The position numbers and the translations under genes were made by a program. A stretch of 64,000 nucleotides of DNA from Fimousia sp036311565 (GTDB taxonomy: Bacteria; Bacillota; Clostridia; Lachnospirales; Lachnospiraceae), in assembly GCA_036311565.1 (NCBI GenBank), contig JAXJPR010000020.1, forward strand, positions 49,303 to 113,302, written 5' to 3'. How positions within the stretch are numbered: the stretch's first letter is position 1; each line of letters starts with the position of its first letter. Shown one piece after another: positions 1 to 8,890 of the stretch. The notes beneath the pieces are model-generated. The model was not told where the DNA came from, did not search any database, and saw only the letters and a program-made list of their open reading frames with translations.

Positions 1-62
1 TATTATGCAAAACAAACTTAATTCAAATTCTTTAGAAAAGCTTTATTTATTTTATAAAAAAC

Positions 63-95
63 AAAAAGCTGCTGGGAAAATTTCCCAACAGCTTT
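63..95 (-). terminator. Rho-independent terminator of rnpB
   Basis: Read on the minus strand, AAAGCTGTTGGGAAA and TTTCCCAGCAGCTTT form a near-perfect stem followed by TTGTTTTTTA. It lies about 30 bases beyond the RNase P RNA 3' end. I see nothing further in positions 1-62. Confidence 0.88.
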
Positions 96-126
96 CATGT
101 TTTATGCTTTTTCTCGTCATCAGCAA

Positions 127-470
127 AAAATCGAGCCAAACGATAAGCCGGGTTATGTCGTGAATGATCATCTATCTCGACTTACTGTTACCAGCAAGCT
201 CTAGCGACCTACCTGAAAACAAGCCGGGCCAGCTTATGATTTTCATCTTGGTCTTGCTTCGGATGGGGTTTACATGTGCCCTGTCTGTTACCAGCCAGGC
301 GGTGGGCTCTTACCCCGCCTTTCCACCCTTACTGACAAAAAGTCAGCGGTTTATTTCTGTTGCACTTTCCTTAGAGTCACCTCCACCGGACGTTATCCGG
401 CATCCTGCCCTATGAAGCCCGGACTTTCCTCACCTGAAAACAGGCGCGATCATTTGTCTGACTCGAATTT
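127..470 (-). ncRNA. rnpB: RNase P RNA (bacterial type A)
   Basis: Catalytic RNA of ribonuclease P, which matures the 5' ends of tRNAs. On the minus strand the conserved 5' block GAGGAAAGTCCGGGCT is present near 416-432, the central CAGGGCAC-type and GGTAAACCCC-like segments follow, and the 3' block AACCCGGCTTAT lies near 143-154. The ends can pair (a P1 helix made from AAATTCGAG and CTCGATTT), which sets the limits given. The layout, with GGTGGAGGTGAC-like and ACAGAAA segments in order, fits the ancestral A type found in Clostridia rather than Bacillus type B. Exact ends are uncertain by a few bases. It is followed directly by a strong terminator. Confidence 0.95.
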
Positions 471-472
471 AC

Positions 473-501
473 ATTCTATCACAAATCACGTGCGAAAGCA
501 A
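473..501 (-). promoter_or_regulatory. rnpB promoter inside the 3' end of the kinase gene
   Basis: On the minus strand TTGCTT (496-501) and TAGAAT (473-478) are separated by 17 bases, a good vegetative promoter. The -35 box lies within the last codons of the upstream kinase gene and the -10 box lies just past its stop, putting the RNA start near 466-468, at the expected 5' end of RNase P RNA. Confidence 0.7.
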
Positions 502-2135
502 CCTCCTCCGATAAATTCTCTCAAAATAGAACTTCTCGGAATGTCCTCACTTTTCACATTTAAAAAATAATCAAAAAATTTTAACAGCCTTTTTGCTTCC
601 TGATATTCCATTGATTCTCTTGGAACCGCAAACAATAACGGTTCCGCATATTGCTTTAATACTGCAAGCTCATACACCTGGGCTGAATTAAACATGACAT
701 CCGCTTCTTCCTGATACGGAAAAATATTCTTTTCTTCTCCAGCTCGTACAGAATCCCACCTTGCAATAGTCGATCTGGCATCTACGCCTCTTGTACGGGC
801 ATCTCTGACAATTCGCCGAATCAGTCTTCCATCCGTTGTTGGAATTCGATTATGATTATCAATAGCCAGCTGTGTTAATGCACTGACATAAATTTTATAT
901 TTGCAATCCTGCGGCAAATCTTTTGATAATTCTTCATTTAATCCATGAATTCCTTCAATTATCAAAACATCATTCTTCTCAATCTGCATTGGTTTTTCCA
1001 TCCGTTCACTCATACCGGTAAGAAAATTATATTTTGGCATAATTACTTTTTTCCCTTCCAAAAGGTCCGTCATACATTGATGAAATAACGAAATATCCAG
1101 ACAATGAATGCTTTCAAAGTCATATTCTCCATTCTCATCTTTTGGTGAGTATCTGCGATCACGGAAAAAATCATCTAATGCAATCGGATGAGGACGTAAA
1201 CCGTGTATCTTTAACTGTATAGCCAGTCGATGAGAAAATGTTGTCTTTCCAGAAGAAGATGGTCCTGCAATTAAAACAATTCTTTTTTGTTTCTTTACTA
1301 TCTCCTGTGCAATTTTGTTCAATAAATTCTCCTGCAGCGCTTCCTGTACTAAAATCAGTTCCTGAATCTCCCCACTTATAATTTTCTCATTCAACGCCCC
1401 TACATTTGGAATATTCATCGTTTTTGACCATTCCTTAGATCTCTGCAGAACATGAAATAACTTTGGCTGATGCTTTAATGGAGGAATCTTAGATGGATTT
1501 CCTTTTTTGGGAAGGCGCAGTAGAAGATACTGCCCAATCATTTCTACACAAAACAGTTTTAATTTTCCTGTAGAAGGTACCATATATCCATAATAATAGT
1601 CTTCATAATCATCGATACGGTATAAATTTATTTGCGAAGACCGTCGGTATTTTAATAACTCAACCTTATCTGGCCGATTCTGCTTTTGAAAATACGCAAT
1701 GGCCTCCTCCGTTCTCATACTAAATTTTTCGATTGGAAGATTCGCATCTGCCAATTCTTCCATTCGATTTTGAATTTTTTGTGCCAATTGGACCGTGATA
1801 GGAATATCTTCTCTGTTCAACTCATAAAACAACGCATTCCCAACAGAATGAAGAATGGTAACATCTAACTGCTCATCTTCTTTTAGCACATCATGAACAG
1901 CTTTAAAAAATAATAAATTGGCACTTCTTTTATAGGTCAGATACCCAGGTGCCGAAGATGCCGTTAAGAATTCGATTTCCTGATTTTCTGTAATTTCATT
2001 TTGCAGTTCTTTTAGTTTATTTCCCTTCTGAACTAACATAGCTTCTTCTTCCAGCTTAAGATCTCTGGCTAATTGTTCATAGGTCGTTCCTTTTGCAATC
2101 TGATATGTCCGGTTTTCAACCGTTACCTGAATCAT
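486..2135 (-). CDS. Nucleoside (uridine) kinase with N-terminal TGS-like domain
   Basis: Predicted phosphotransferase of the uridine kinase/phosphoribulokinase P-loop family. The first 60 or so residues resemble the ubiquitin-like TGS domain, the middle resembles the editing-associated part of threonyl-tRNA synthetase, and a Walker A motif GPSSSGKTTF lies at about residue 290, followed by IALDDFF and the YDFESI-type segment of uridine kinases. About 550 residues is the usual size for this three-part Firmicute family, whose true substrate is not settled. The ORF opens with GTG at 2144, but AAGGAG overlaps that codon. The ATG at 2135 has correct spacing and is preferred. It ends the dnaG-rpoD-trmK-nif3 run, and its 3' end carries the rnpB promoter. 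Confidence 0.85.
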   Translation of the reverse strand: MIQVTVENRTYQIAKGTTYEQLARDLKLEEEAMLVQKGNKLKELQNEITENQEIEFLTASSAPGYLTYKRSANLLFFKAVHDVLKEDEQLDVTILHSVGNALFYELNREDIPITVQLAQKIQNRMEELADANLPIEKFSMRTEEAIAYFQKQNRPDKVELLKYRRSSQINLYRIDDYEDYYYGYMVPSTGKLKLFCVEMIGQYLLLRLPKKGNPSKIPPLKHQPKLFHVLQRSKEWSKTMNIPNVGALNEKIISGEIQELILVQEALQENLLNKIAQEIVKKQKRIVLIAGPSSSGKTTFSHRLAIQLKIHGLRPHPIALDDFFRDRRYSPKDENGEYDFESIHCLDISLFHQCMTDLLEGKKVIMPKYNFLTGMSERMEKPMQIEKNDVLIIEGIHGLNEELSKDLPQDCKYKIYVSALTQLAIDNHNRIPTTDGRLIRRIVRDARTRGVDARSTIARWDSVRAGEEKNIFPYQEEADVMFNSAQVYELAVLKQYAEPLLFAVPRESMEYQEAKRLLKFFDYFLNVKSEDIPRSSILREFIGGGCFRT

Positions 2136-2172
2136 CCACATCACTCCTTAGCATCTGCTTTTGCCCTTTTCA

Positions 2173-2955
2173 TTAAACTACTTTATAAGGACTTCCTGAT
2201 TTCACTGGAATAACAGTTAACGAAGTTTCTCTCTTTAAAAATTCTGTAACATAATCGATAAAGATATATTCGGTGCCATAATGACCTGCTTCAATGATTG
2301 ACAGTCCCATATCCATAGCATCCAGCCCCTCATGATGGCCAATATCTCCAGTAATCAAAACATCTGCACCTGCAGTTACCGCTTCCTTTATCATACTTCG
2401 TCCAGATCCTGGGGAAATAGCTGCAATATTTACCTTTTTATCCATCTCTCCAAAAAGCATGACCTGCTCAAGCTTTAATGCTCTTTTTACAAAATCTGCA
2501 CATTCTCTCAGCGTCATTTCATAAGGAAGTCGAGCCACCCTTCCAATTCCTTCTGGTTTTTCCCCGTCATCCACGGTTATTTCTAATGGCCTGGCATCTT
2601 TTGGAAAACCTAAATAATCGCCCGCCAGATCAGCCATACCAATCACATCAAAATTCGTATGCATGGCAAAACATGCAATTCCTTCTTCCAAAAGTCTCAG
2701 CAGCTTTCTTCCAAGAAAATCCTGATCATTGATTCGTTTTATTGATGAGAACAAAACCGGATGGTGCGTAATGATTATATCTGCCTGTTCTTTTATCGCT
2801 CTTTCTACTACCTCATTGGTTGCATCCAATGCTACTATCACTTTTTGTATTTCCTGATTCGTTCTTCCTGCCAAAAGCCCTACATTATCCCAGGAACAGG
2901 CATACCTTTGGGGTGCGAATTCTTCCAGTAAATTCATTAAATCCTTACATTTCAT
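2173..2955 (-). CDS. Nif3-like dinuclear metal-centre protein
   Basis: Member of the Nif3/YqfO/DUF34 family, 260 residues, which matches the short form lacking the inserted PII-like domain of B. subtilis YqfO. Metal ligands of the family are visible: ITHHPV near residue 63, the D in the MHTNFD segment near residue 100, and the C-terminal GHYGTE motif. The GDIGHHE motif is also present. Nif3 proteins are hexameric toroids with two metals per subunit. Proposed roles include GTP cyclohydrolase-like activity and metal handling, and none is proven here. Its start overlaps the 3' end of trmK by 11 bases, so the two are translationally coupled, an arrangement common in Firmicutes. Confidence 0.92.
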   Translation of the reverse strand: MKCKDLMNLLEEFAPQRYACSWDNVGLLAGRTNQEIQKVIVALDATNEVVERAIKEQADIIITHHPVLFSSIKRINDQDFLGRKLLRLLEEGIACFAMHTNFDVIGMADLAGDYLGFPKDARPLEITVDDGEKPEGIGRVARLPYEMTLRECADFVKRALKLEQVMLFGEMDKKVNIAAISPGSGRSMIKEAVTAGADVLITGDIGHHEGLDAMDMGLSIIEAGHYGTEYIFIDYVTEFLKRETSLTVIPVKSGSPYKVV

Positions 2956-3652
2956 AATATGCCAGCGCCCCTTTCAATTGTTCTAATTGTAATTTAATTT
3001 CTTCTTTTCTTTGTTTTGCAGAATCAGTTTGGGAATCTGCCAGTTTTTTTATAATTGCTTCATAGGATCTTATCATCTCTTCTAAATATTGTTTTAAAAC
3101 CGGATGCTTTTCTTGCAAAAGATACGGACCATACCACTCTTCCAACGTTCCCAGTTCTTCTCCCTGTCCCTGTCCTTTTCGTGCTTTTACCACTACATAA
3201 TATTTCCCGTCTTCTTTCAGCATTTCCTCTTTTTCGATAAAATATCCATGCTTTTTTAGAAATTGGCGTACCTTAAACCATTCAGACTGAGGCTGAAGAA
3301 TTAATTCTTCCGGTAATTTGTCTTTTCCTTCAGAAAGGATTTTTACCATTAAATCCCCGCCCATACCGGCAATCACTGCCGTATCCGCCTCTCCTACTTT
3401 ATATTTTTCAAATCCATTAGAAAGACGGCATACTGCCTTTTCTTCTAAACAGTATGCCTGAATGTGTTCTATTGCACGTTTTAAGGGACCTTTTCCAACA
3501 TCCATTGCAAGTGCCCAGGAAATCCGTCCATTTTGAATTAAGTAGATTGGTATGTATCCATGATCTGTTCCGATGTCTACCAGACGATTTCCTTCAGAAA
3601 CCATATGCGCAATTGTCTGTAAACGTCTTGATAACTCCATAGATTTCACCAT
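2945..3652 (-). CDS. trmK: tRNA (adenine(22)-N1)-methyltransferase
   Basis: S-adenosylmethionine-dependent enzyme that makes m1A at position 22 of tRNAs. The N-terminal Rossmann fold carries VDIGTDHGYIPIYLI (SAM-binding motif I, about residues 26-40) and the AGMGGDLM motif near residue 95 typical of TrmK/YqfN. The C-terminal third is Lys/Glu-rich and probably coiled, as in the family. Length (235) is normal. The start is ambiguous: ATG at 3652 or at 3640 (MELSRRL), neither with a strong ribosome binding site. This suggests translation coupled to rpoD, whose stop is adjacent (3654). Confidence 0.92.
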   Translation of the reverse strand: MVKSMELSRRLQTIAHMVSEGNRLVDIGTDHGYIPIYLIQNGRISWALAMDVGKGPLKRAIEHIQAYCLEEKAVCRLSNGFEKYKVGEADTAVIAGMGGDLMVKILSEGKDKLPEELILQPQSEWFKVRQFLKKHGYFIEKEEMLKEDGKYYVVVKARKGQGQGEELGTLEEWYGPYLLQEKHPVLKQYLEEMIRSYEAIIKKLADSQTDSAKQRKEEIKLQLEQLKGALAYYEM

Positions 3653-3653
3653 T

Positions 3654-4862
3654 TTAATCCAAATAATCTTTTAATTTGCGACTTCTGCTAGGGTGTCTTA
3701 ATTTACGAAGTGCCTTTGCTTCAATCTGGCGGATACGTTCCCTTGTAACATTAAATTCTTTTCCAACTTCCTCTAATGTACGAGCACGTCCATCTTCTAA
3801 TCCAAAGCGAAGACATAATACTTTTTGTTCTCTTTCTGTCAGCGTACCAAGAACTTCTACTAACTGTTCTTTTAGTAATGTAAATGCTGCTGCTTCTGCT
3901 GGCACTGGTACATTTTCATCCTGAATAAAATCACCAAGATGGCTGTCTTCTTCTTCTCCAATTGGTGTTTCCAAAGATACTGGTTCCTGAGAAATTTTTA
4001 AAATTTCGCGTACACGGTCCACTGGCATATTCATTTCTGCTGCAATTTCTTCTGGTGCTGGTTCTCTTCCTAATTCCTGAAGGAGCTGACGGGAAACACG
4101 AATTAATTTGTTGATTGTCTCTACCATATGCACTGGAATACGAATGGTTCTTGCCTGATCAGCAATCGCACGGGTAATTGCCTGACGAATCCACCATGTC
4201 GCATAAGTACTGAACTTAAATCCTTTGTCGTAATCAAACTTTTCAACAGCTTTAATCAGGCCCAGATTTCCTTCCTGAATTAAATCCAAAAATAACATTC
4301 CGCGACCAACATATCTTTTTGCAATACTAACTACCAGACGAAGGTTAGCTTCTGCTAATTTTTTCTTTGCGCGTTCTCCTGCTTCTTCTAAGCGCTTATA
4401 TTCTTTTAGTTTTGCCTCATAGACAACTTTTTCTTCTTCAGAAGCGTCTTGCACGAGTTCTTGAATTTTAGCAATTTCTTCTTTTGCTTTTACCCCTTCT
4501 TCCATAGTCTTTGCAAGATTTTTTTCTTCTTCCGCTGTTAATAATGGTACTTTCCCAATTTCTTTTAAATACATACGAACAGGGTCTTCAATACTTACAG
4601 AATCTGGCACTGAAATATCAATTTCTTCAATATTTTCCTCCTCTAACTCCATTTCCATGTCATCGTCTTCTTCTGTAATAGTAAGCATATCGATTCCTTT
4701 TTCTTCCAAATAAGCATATATGGTTTCAATTAAATCTGGAGTCAGATTAAATCCGGCAAAATGTTTTTCTACTTGTGTATACTCCAGTGTATTTTTATTT
4801 TTCTTTCCTACTTTTACAAGTTCCTCTAGTTTTTGGGTGAACTTTAACATTGTTTCTTCCAT
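3654..4862 (-). CDS. rpoD: RNA polymerase primary sigma factor (SigA/RpoD)
   Basis: Housekeeping sigma-70 factor that directs RNA polymerase to TTGACA/TATAAT promoters. After an acidic N-terminal region come region 1.2 (DPVRMYLKEIG), region 2 with DLIQEGNLGLIKAVEKFD and YATWWIRQAI (core binding and -10 recognition), region 3, and a C-terminal region 4 helix-turn-helix with EVGKEFNVTRERIRQIE that reads the -35 box. The 402 residues match clostridial SigA, which lacks most of the long region 1.1 spacer of E. coli. The open frame begins at 4871, but GGAAGG is correctly placed only for the ATG at 4862. It lies 39 bases after dnaG in the classic macromolecular synthesis operon. Confidence 0.97.
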   Translation of the reverse strand: MEETMLKFTQKLEELVKVGKKNKNTLEYTQVEKHFAGFNLTPDLIETIYAYLEEKGIDMLTITEEDDDMEMELEEENIEEIDISVPDSVSIEDPVRMYLKEIGKVPLLTAEEEKNLAKTMEEGVKAKEEIAKIQELVQDASEEEKVVYEAKLKEYKRLEEAGERAKKKLAEANLRLVVSIAKRYVGRGMLFLDLIQEGNLGLIKAVEKFDYDKGFKFSTYATWWIRQAITRAIADQARTIRIPVHMVETINKLIRVSRQLLQELGREPAPEEIAAEMNMPVDRVREILKISQEPVSLETPIGEEEDSHLGDFIQDENVPVPAEAAAFTLLKEQLVEVLGTLTEREQKVLCLRFGLEDGRARTLEEVGKEFNVTRERIRQIEAKALRKLRHPSRSRKLKDYLD

Positions 4863-4901
4863 GTTCTTCATCCTTCCATTTCTCTGATATTTTTAACCAA
4901 T

Positions 4902-6665
4902 CTATAAAGAAATATGCAATTTCATAATATCGGCTTTTTCTTTGATTAACTGCTGCCATTCCAGAATATCCTCAGAACGGCTCATTTTAGATTCTATACT
5001 GGATATTTTTACTTTTTTTACAATATCCGTAATTGCTTTGTCATTATCTTCCGGAAGAGGTGCCATTTTCAAAGTTGTATTAAAAAGTCCTGCCACCTGT
5101 TTTTGTTCTTCGGCATCTACAAATTGATTAATAATTCTTGCAGGACATACTTTCCCATCTTCCTGATATTGTTCAAATAACATCATTGCAACTGAATGAT
5201 ACATTGGTTCCAGAAAATCATCGGCGGAAATAATTCCATTGATCCGTTTAAACAGCACTGGCTCATTGACCAACCATGTTAAAAGCAGCTTTTGTGGCTG
5301 TTTTTTGCTTTCTGCTTTTTCTTTTTTCTGATTTGCCTGGTTCGTTGGTCTTACATTTTCTGTTTTTCTTTCAAAACCAACCGTTCCATAATGATTGACC
5401 AATTGTTCAAGTTCTTTGATTGAGGCTAGATATTGGGAAGCAACCGCTTCTATATAATTTCTTCTCTCTAAAGGTTCCTCAATCTTTGCCAGCTGTTTTG
5501 CCATTTCATGGAAACATTTTGTCTTATCTTCAGGATCATTCATCTGATATTCTTTTGCAATCTGATCCATCTGGAACATAAGAGCACTTTTTGCCTGGGC
5601 AATTCTTTGTTCCATAGCTTCAATCCCTGCTCCCTTAATAAATTCATCTGGATCTTTATATGGACTCAGATCCAATACACGTATTGACAATCCTGCCTCT
5701 TTTAAGATTGGTATGGCTCTGTTGGCTGCCCGGATCCCAGCATCATCACTATCAAAAGATAAAACGACTCTATCTGTATATCTCTTTAATAGCAATCCAT
5801 GACCACTGGTAAAGGCTGTCCCAAGAGATGCTACAGCATTGGTGAATCCTGCCTGATGCATAGAAATCACATCCAGATATCCTTCACAAAGTATGATCTC
5901 CTTTTTCCTCGAACTTCTCGCAAAATTAAGACCATATAAATTTCGGCTTTTATCAAACAATTTGGTTTCCTGAGAATTTAAATATTTAGGATTGCCATCT
6001 CCCATGACTCTCCCGCCAAAACCAATGACCCGATTATTTATATCCATAATTGGAAATATAACACGATTCCAGAATTTATCACTGCCTCCATGCTTCTCAT
6101 CGATCGTTACTAATCCTGAATTTTTCATTTCACCATCCGTATATCCTTTTTGCTTTAAGAACTGATATAAATCATCGCGGTAAATATCTGCATATCCAAG
6201 CCCGAAATGACGAATCGTCTCATCCAGGATACCTCTTTGCTGTAAATAATGAAGCCCCTTTTCTCCTCTCTTTTGATGGAGTAATACATAAAAATACTGA
6301 GCTGCCAGTTTATTCATCTCTCTAAGCCTTGCTTTTTCGTCCGCTTCCTTTCTGGCTTCCTGTGATATTTCCTGCTGCGGAAGTTCGATTCCTGCTCTTT
6401 GTGCCAGCGTCTGCATTGCTTCTGGAAAGGTCATATTTTCATATTCCATCAAAAATGTAAAAATATTGCCTCCTGCACCGCAACCAAAGCAATAATACAT
6501 CTGTTTTTCTCTGCTGACAGAAAATGAGGGTGATTTCTCATTATGAAATGGACACAAACCAAAATAAGAACTGCCCTTCTTCTTTAATGATACATAACTA
6601 GATATGACATCCACAATATCATTTCTGCTTCGTACTTCTTCAATTAAATCATCAGAATAATACAT
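4902..6665 (-). CDS. dnaG: DNA primase
   Basis: Synthesises RNA primers for DNA replication. The N-terminal CHC2 zinc ribbon has ligands C38, H41, C59 and C62 (LCPFHNEKSPSF and YYCFGCGAGG). The catalytic core follows, with the TOPRIM acidic motifs in ILCEGYLDVI and FDSDDAG. The C-terminal 150 or so residues would bind DnaB helicase. The 587 residues are normal for Firmicutes. A strong GGGAGGTG site lies 5 bases before the ATG. It is first in the run dnaG-rpoD-trmK-nif3-kinase, linking replication initiation and transcription capacity. No clear -35/-10 pair was found in the 120 bases upstream. Confidence 0.97.
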   Translation of the reverse strand: MYYSDDLIEEVRSRNDIVDVISSYVSLKKKGSSYFGLCPFHNEKSPSFSVSREKQMYYCFGCGAGGNIFTFLMEYENMTFPEAMQTLAQRAGIELPQQEISQEARKEADEKARLREMNKLAAQYFYVLLHQKRGEKGLHYLQQRGILDETIRHFGLGYADIYRDDLYQFLKQKGYTDGEMKNSGLVTIDEKHGGSDKFWNRVIFPIMDINNRVIGFGGRVMGDGNPKYLNSQETKLFDKSRNLYGLNFARSSRKKEIILCEGYLDVISMHQAGFTNAVASLGTAFTSGHGLLLKRYTDRVVLSFDSDDAGIRAANRAIPILKEAGLSIRVLDLSPYKDPDEFIKGAGIEAMEQRIAQAKSALMFQMDQIAKEYQMNDPEDKTKCFHEMAKQLAKIEEPLERRNYIEAVASQYLASIKELEQLVNHYGTVGFERKTENVRPTNQANQKKEKAESKKQPQKLLLTWLVNEPVLFKRINGIISADDFLEPMYHSVAMMLFEQYQEDGKVCPARIINQFVDAEEQKQVAGLFNTTLKMAPLPEDNDKAITDIVKKVKISSIESKMSRSEDILEWQQLIKEKADIMKLHISL

Positions 6666-6786
6666 CTTCTCACCTCCCTGCAGACCATAACAATCATCCC
6701 TCTAATATATATTATTCTACAAAAAATGATATATTCCTTTTTTTTCTGAATAATGACTGTTTGGAAATTTTTATAATTTTTCACAG

Positions 6787-6820
6787 AAAAAACTCCAGGA
6801 ACATAATTTCCCAGAGTTTT
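6787..6820 (-). terminator. Terminator after the Nudix gene
   Basis: Minus strand AAAACTCTGGGAA and TTCCTGGAGTTTT pair as a 13-bp stem with two G-U wobbles and a 6-base loop, followed by TTTTTTC. It separates the Nudix gene from dnaG. Confidence 0.8.
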
Positions 6821-6843
6821 GCCTGTTTTTGTTTTCTTTTTTC

Positions 6844-7296
6844 CTAATAATACTTTTTATTTCCCCACAAATTACTTCGTCTTAATTCTGTGTACTCACG
6901 ATACGCATCCTCAAGCATCTGCCTTTCATTAGGAAATTTCAGCATATGATAGGCTTCGTGATATTTATAATATCCTGAATCCAAAAAGTACTCTTCCTTT
7001 TGCGGCTTTGAATAATAGCTGTGTCCCATCATCAAATACCAATGTACATTTTTTACTATAGTATCATTGTAGGTTCGAAAAGAATATTGACTTTTTCCAA
7101 TATATTTTATAATGGAAGCATCTACTCCAGCTTCTTCTTTCACTTCACGAAGTGCAGTCTCTTGAAATTCTTCTCCTTCTTCCACCGTTCCTTTAGGAAG
7201 TACCCAGCCTTCATACTTATGCTTATAATTTTTATACAAAAGAAGTACTTTTCCCCTATAAATTACCACCCCGCCACAGCTAATTGCTTCTGTCAT
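6844..7296 (-). CDS. Nudix hydrolase
   Basis: Small pyrophosphohydrolase of the Nudix superfamily, about 150 residues. The Nudix box follows GX5EX7REUXEEXGU: G-T-V-E-E-G-E-E, then REVKEEAGV, at roughly residues 38-60. The N-terminal segment SCGGVVIYRGKVLLL resembles diadenosine polyphosphate hydrolase or MutT-like members, and the substrate cannot be read from sequence. The longest frame begins at 7335, but AGGAGG sits 6 bases before the ATG at 7296, which I take as the start. It has its own promoter and terminator, so it is monocistronic. Confidence 0.9.
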   Translation of the reverse strand: MTEAISCGGVVIYRGKVLLLYKNYKHKYEGWVLPKGTVEEGEEFQETALREVKEEAGVDASIIKYIGKSQYSFRTYNDTIVKNVHWYLMMGHSYYSKPQKEEYFLDSGYYKYHEAYHMLKFPNERQMLEDAYREYTELRRSNLWGNKKYY

Positions 7297-7333
7297 AGCA
7301 AACCTCCTGTAACTGCAAGTGTCTCTTGTTATC

Positions 7334-7361
7334 ATTATATCATTTACCTATCTTTTTTCAA
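7334..7361 (-). promoter_or_regulatory. Promoter of the Nudix gene
   Basis: Minus strand TTGAAA (7356-7361) and TATAAT (7334-7339) with a 16-base spacer, 38 bases before the chosen start codon. Confidence 0.65.
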
Positions 7362-7387
7362 CAAATGAAGTATGTTTTTATCAAAAT

Positions 7388-8890
7388 TTAATGATTTAAC
7401 CCATTATTATAATAAGAATCGAACACTGCCTTCGCAATCGGTGCTGCCGTTTTTCCTCCATTTCCACCGTTCTCTACAAGTACGCTGACGACCAAATCTG
7501 GATCCTCAACATTTGACATACCTACAAACCATGCATGAGAATCTTTTGCGGAATTATATTCTGCAGATCCTGTCTTTCCTGCCACGGTATATGCAGATGT
7601 ATTCAATACAGAGCCTGTACCTTCTGTAACTACCGATTTAAGCATTTCTTTCATTATATCGGCTTCTTCTTCTGATAATGCCTGCTTATATTCCGATGGC
7701 TCATACTGCTTAATAATTCCTCCATTATAATTTTCGATATAATCTCCCAAATAAGGTTTCATAATTATTCCATGGTTGGCAATGGCACACATAATCAATG
7801 CATTGTTCAGCGGAGTAATCTGCGTATTCCCTTGTCCTATAACTGTTTGAGGCATCAGGCTTTTATCTGTCCTTTTTGTAACTACAAAACTGCTCTTCTT
7901 ACTTGCAATATCAATTGGAATCTTCTGATTGAACAGCAAACTTTCTGCCAGTTCGCGAAAATCTCCTCTGTTTAAGTCGCTTCCCAATTCTACAAATGCA
8001 GTATTACATGATTTTGCAATGGCCTGAGATAAATTCACCGTTCCATGTGCAGTACCATGATAACAGCTGATTTTATTGCTATTTTTTACAATTGTGGAAT
8101 CGCAATCATAACTAAAATCTGAATAATTGCTATTTTCTCTCATATACTCCAACGCTGTAACCACTTTAAATGTAGAACCAGGTGCATACAATCCCTGAGT
8201 AGCACGATTCAGTAATACTGAGTCAGAAGATTCACTTAACTGTGCCCATATTCCTTCAATTTCATTGGGGTCGAAATCTGGTTTCGATACCATGGCTAAA
8301 ATTTTTCCAGTATCAGGTTCGATGGCAATGACCGCACCATCGTTATCTCCTAACGCTTCATAAGCAGCCTTCTGAAGTCTGGTATCCAAGGTCGTATACA
8401 CGTCATCTCCTATATTTTTATCTCCCGAAAGAGCATTTCTAATCTGCATAAATATATTAGAATTTGATGTCAAAAGCTGATAATTATAGGAGCTTTCAAG
8501 CCCTGACATTCCCTTTTTATCAAAACCTACCACATGAGCAAACATGTTGCCATATGGATATTCTCTTTCTTCATTTCCCTCACTATCTAACACTGTCTGA
8601 GCAAGGACCTTATTGTTACTGCTAATAATTTTCCCACGGATTACTTTCTCTGCAAATGAATTCTGTCTCTGATTATAGGCATTCGATATTACCCCATCGC
8701 TGTCCACAATCATGAATTTTACCATATAACCTATCAATCCTAAAAACAGAAATACAAAAATATATGTGATCTGTAAAATTTGTGTATTTGCTTTCTTTCG
8801 CTTTTTTCCAGATCTGGAAGGCTCTTCATATTGAATTATATCCTCCACATCGTCCTGTTTATCCTGTTTTTTATTCTTCCACAGACGCAT
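7388..8890 (-). CDS. Class B penicillin-binding protein (transpeptidase)
   Basis: Membrane-anchored D,D-transpeptidase that cross-links peptidoglycan. A basic cytoplasmic tail of about 40 residues is followed by one transmembrane helix (ITYIFVFLFLGLIGYMVKF), a short pedestal with the RGKI motif, and the transpeptidase domain. Active-site motifs are all present: STFK (PGSTFKVV), SCN (KSCNTAF) and KTGS (AGKTGSAEY). At 500 residues it is short for a PBP2/PBP3, as in the PbpA-type proteins of Clostridia. Its start overlaps the preceding SEDS gene by 20 bases, which indicates a functional SEDS-PBP pair. The second such pair in the window is at 46744 and 49736. Confidence 0.93.
   Translation of the reverse strand: MRLWKNKKQDKQDDVEDIIQYEEPSRSGKKRKKANTQILQITYIFVFLFLGLIGYMVKFMIVDSDGVISNAYNQRQNSFAEKVIRGKIISSNNKVLAQTVLDSEGNEEREYPYGNMFAHVVGFDKKGMSGLESSYNYQLLTSNSNIFMQIRNALSGDKNIGDDVYTTLDTRLQKAAYEALGDNDGAVIAIEPDTGKILAMVSKPDFDPNEIEGIWAQLSESSDSVLLNRATQGLYAPGSTFKVVTALEYMRENSNYSDFSYDCDSTIVKNSNKISCYHGTAHGTVNLSQAIAKSCNTAFVELGSDLNRGDFRELAESLLFNQKIPIDIASKKSSFVVTKRTDKSLMPQTVIGQGNTQITPLNNALIMCAIANHGIIMKPYLGDYIENYNGGIIKQYEPSEYKQALSEEEADIMKEMLKSVVTEGTGSVLNTSAYTVAGKTGSAEYNSAKDSHAWFVGMSNVEDPDLVVSVLVENGGNGGKTAAPIAKAVFDSYYNNGLNH

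Noticed and set aside
274..570. 98-codon frame across the RNase P RNA
   Set aside because: The region is a conserved structural RNA on the opposite strand, and the frame has no ribosome binding site.
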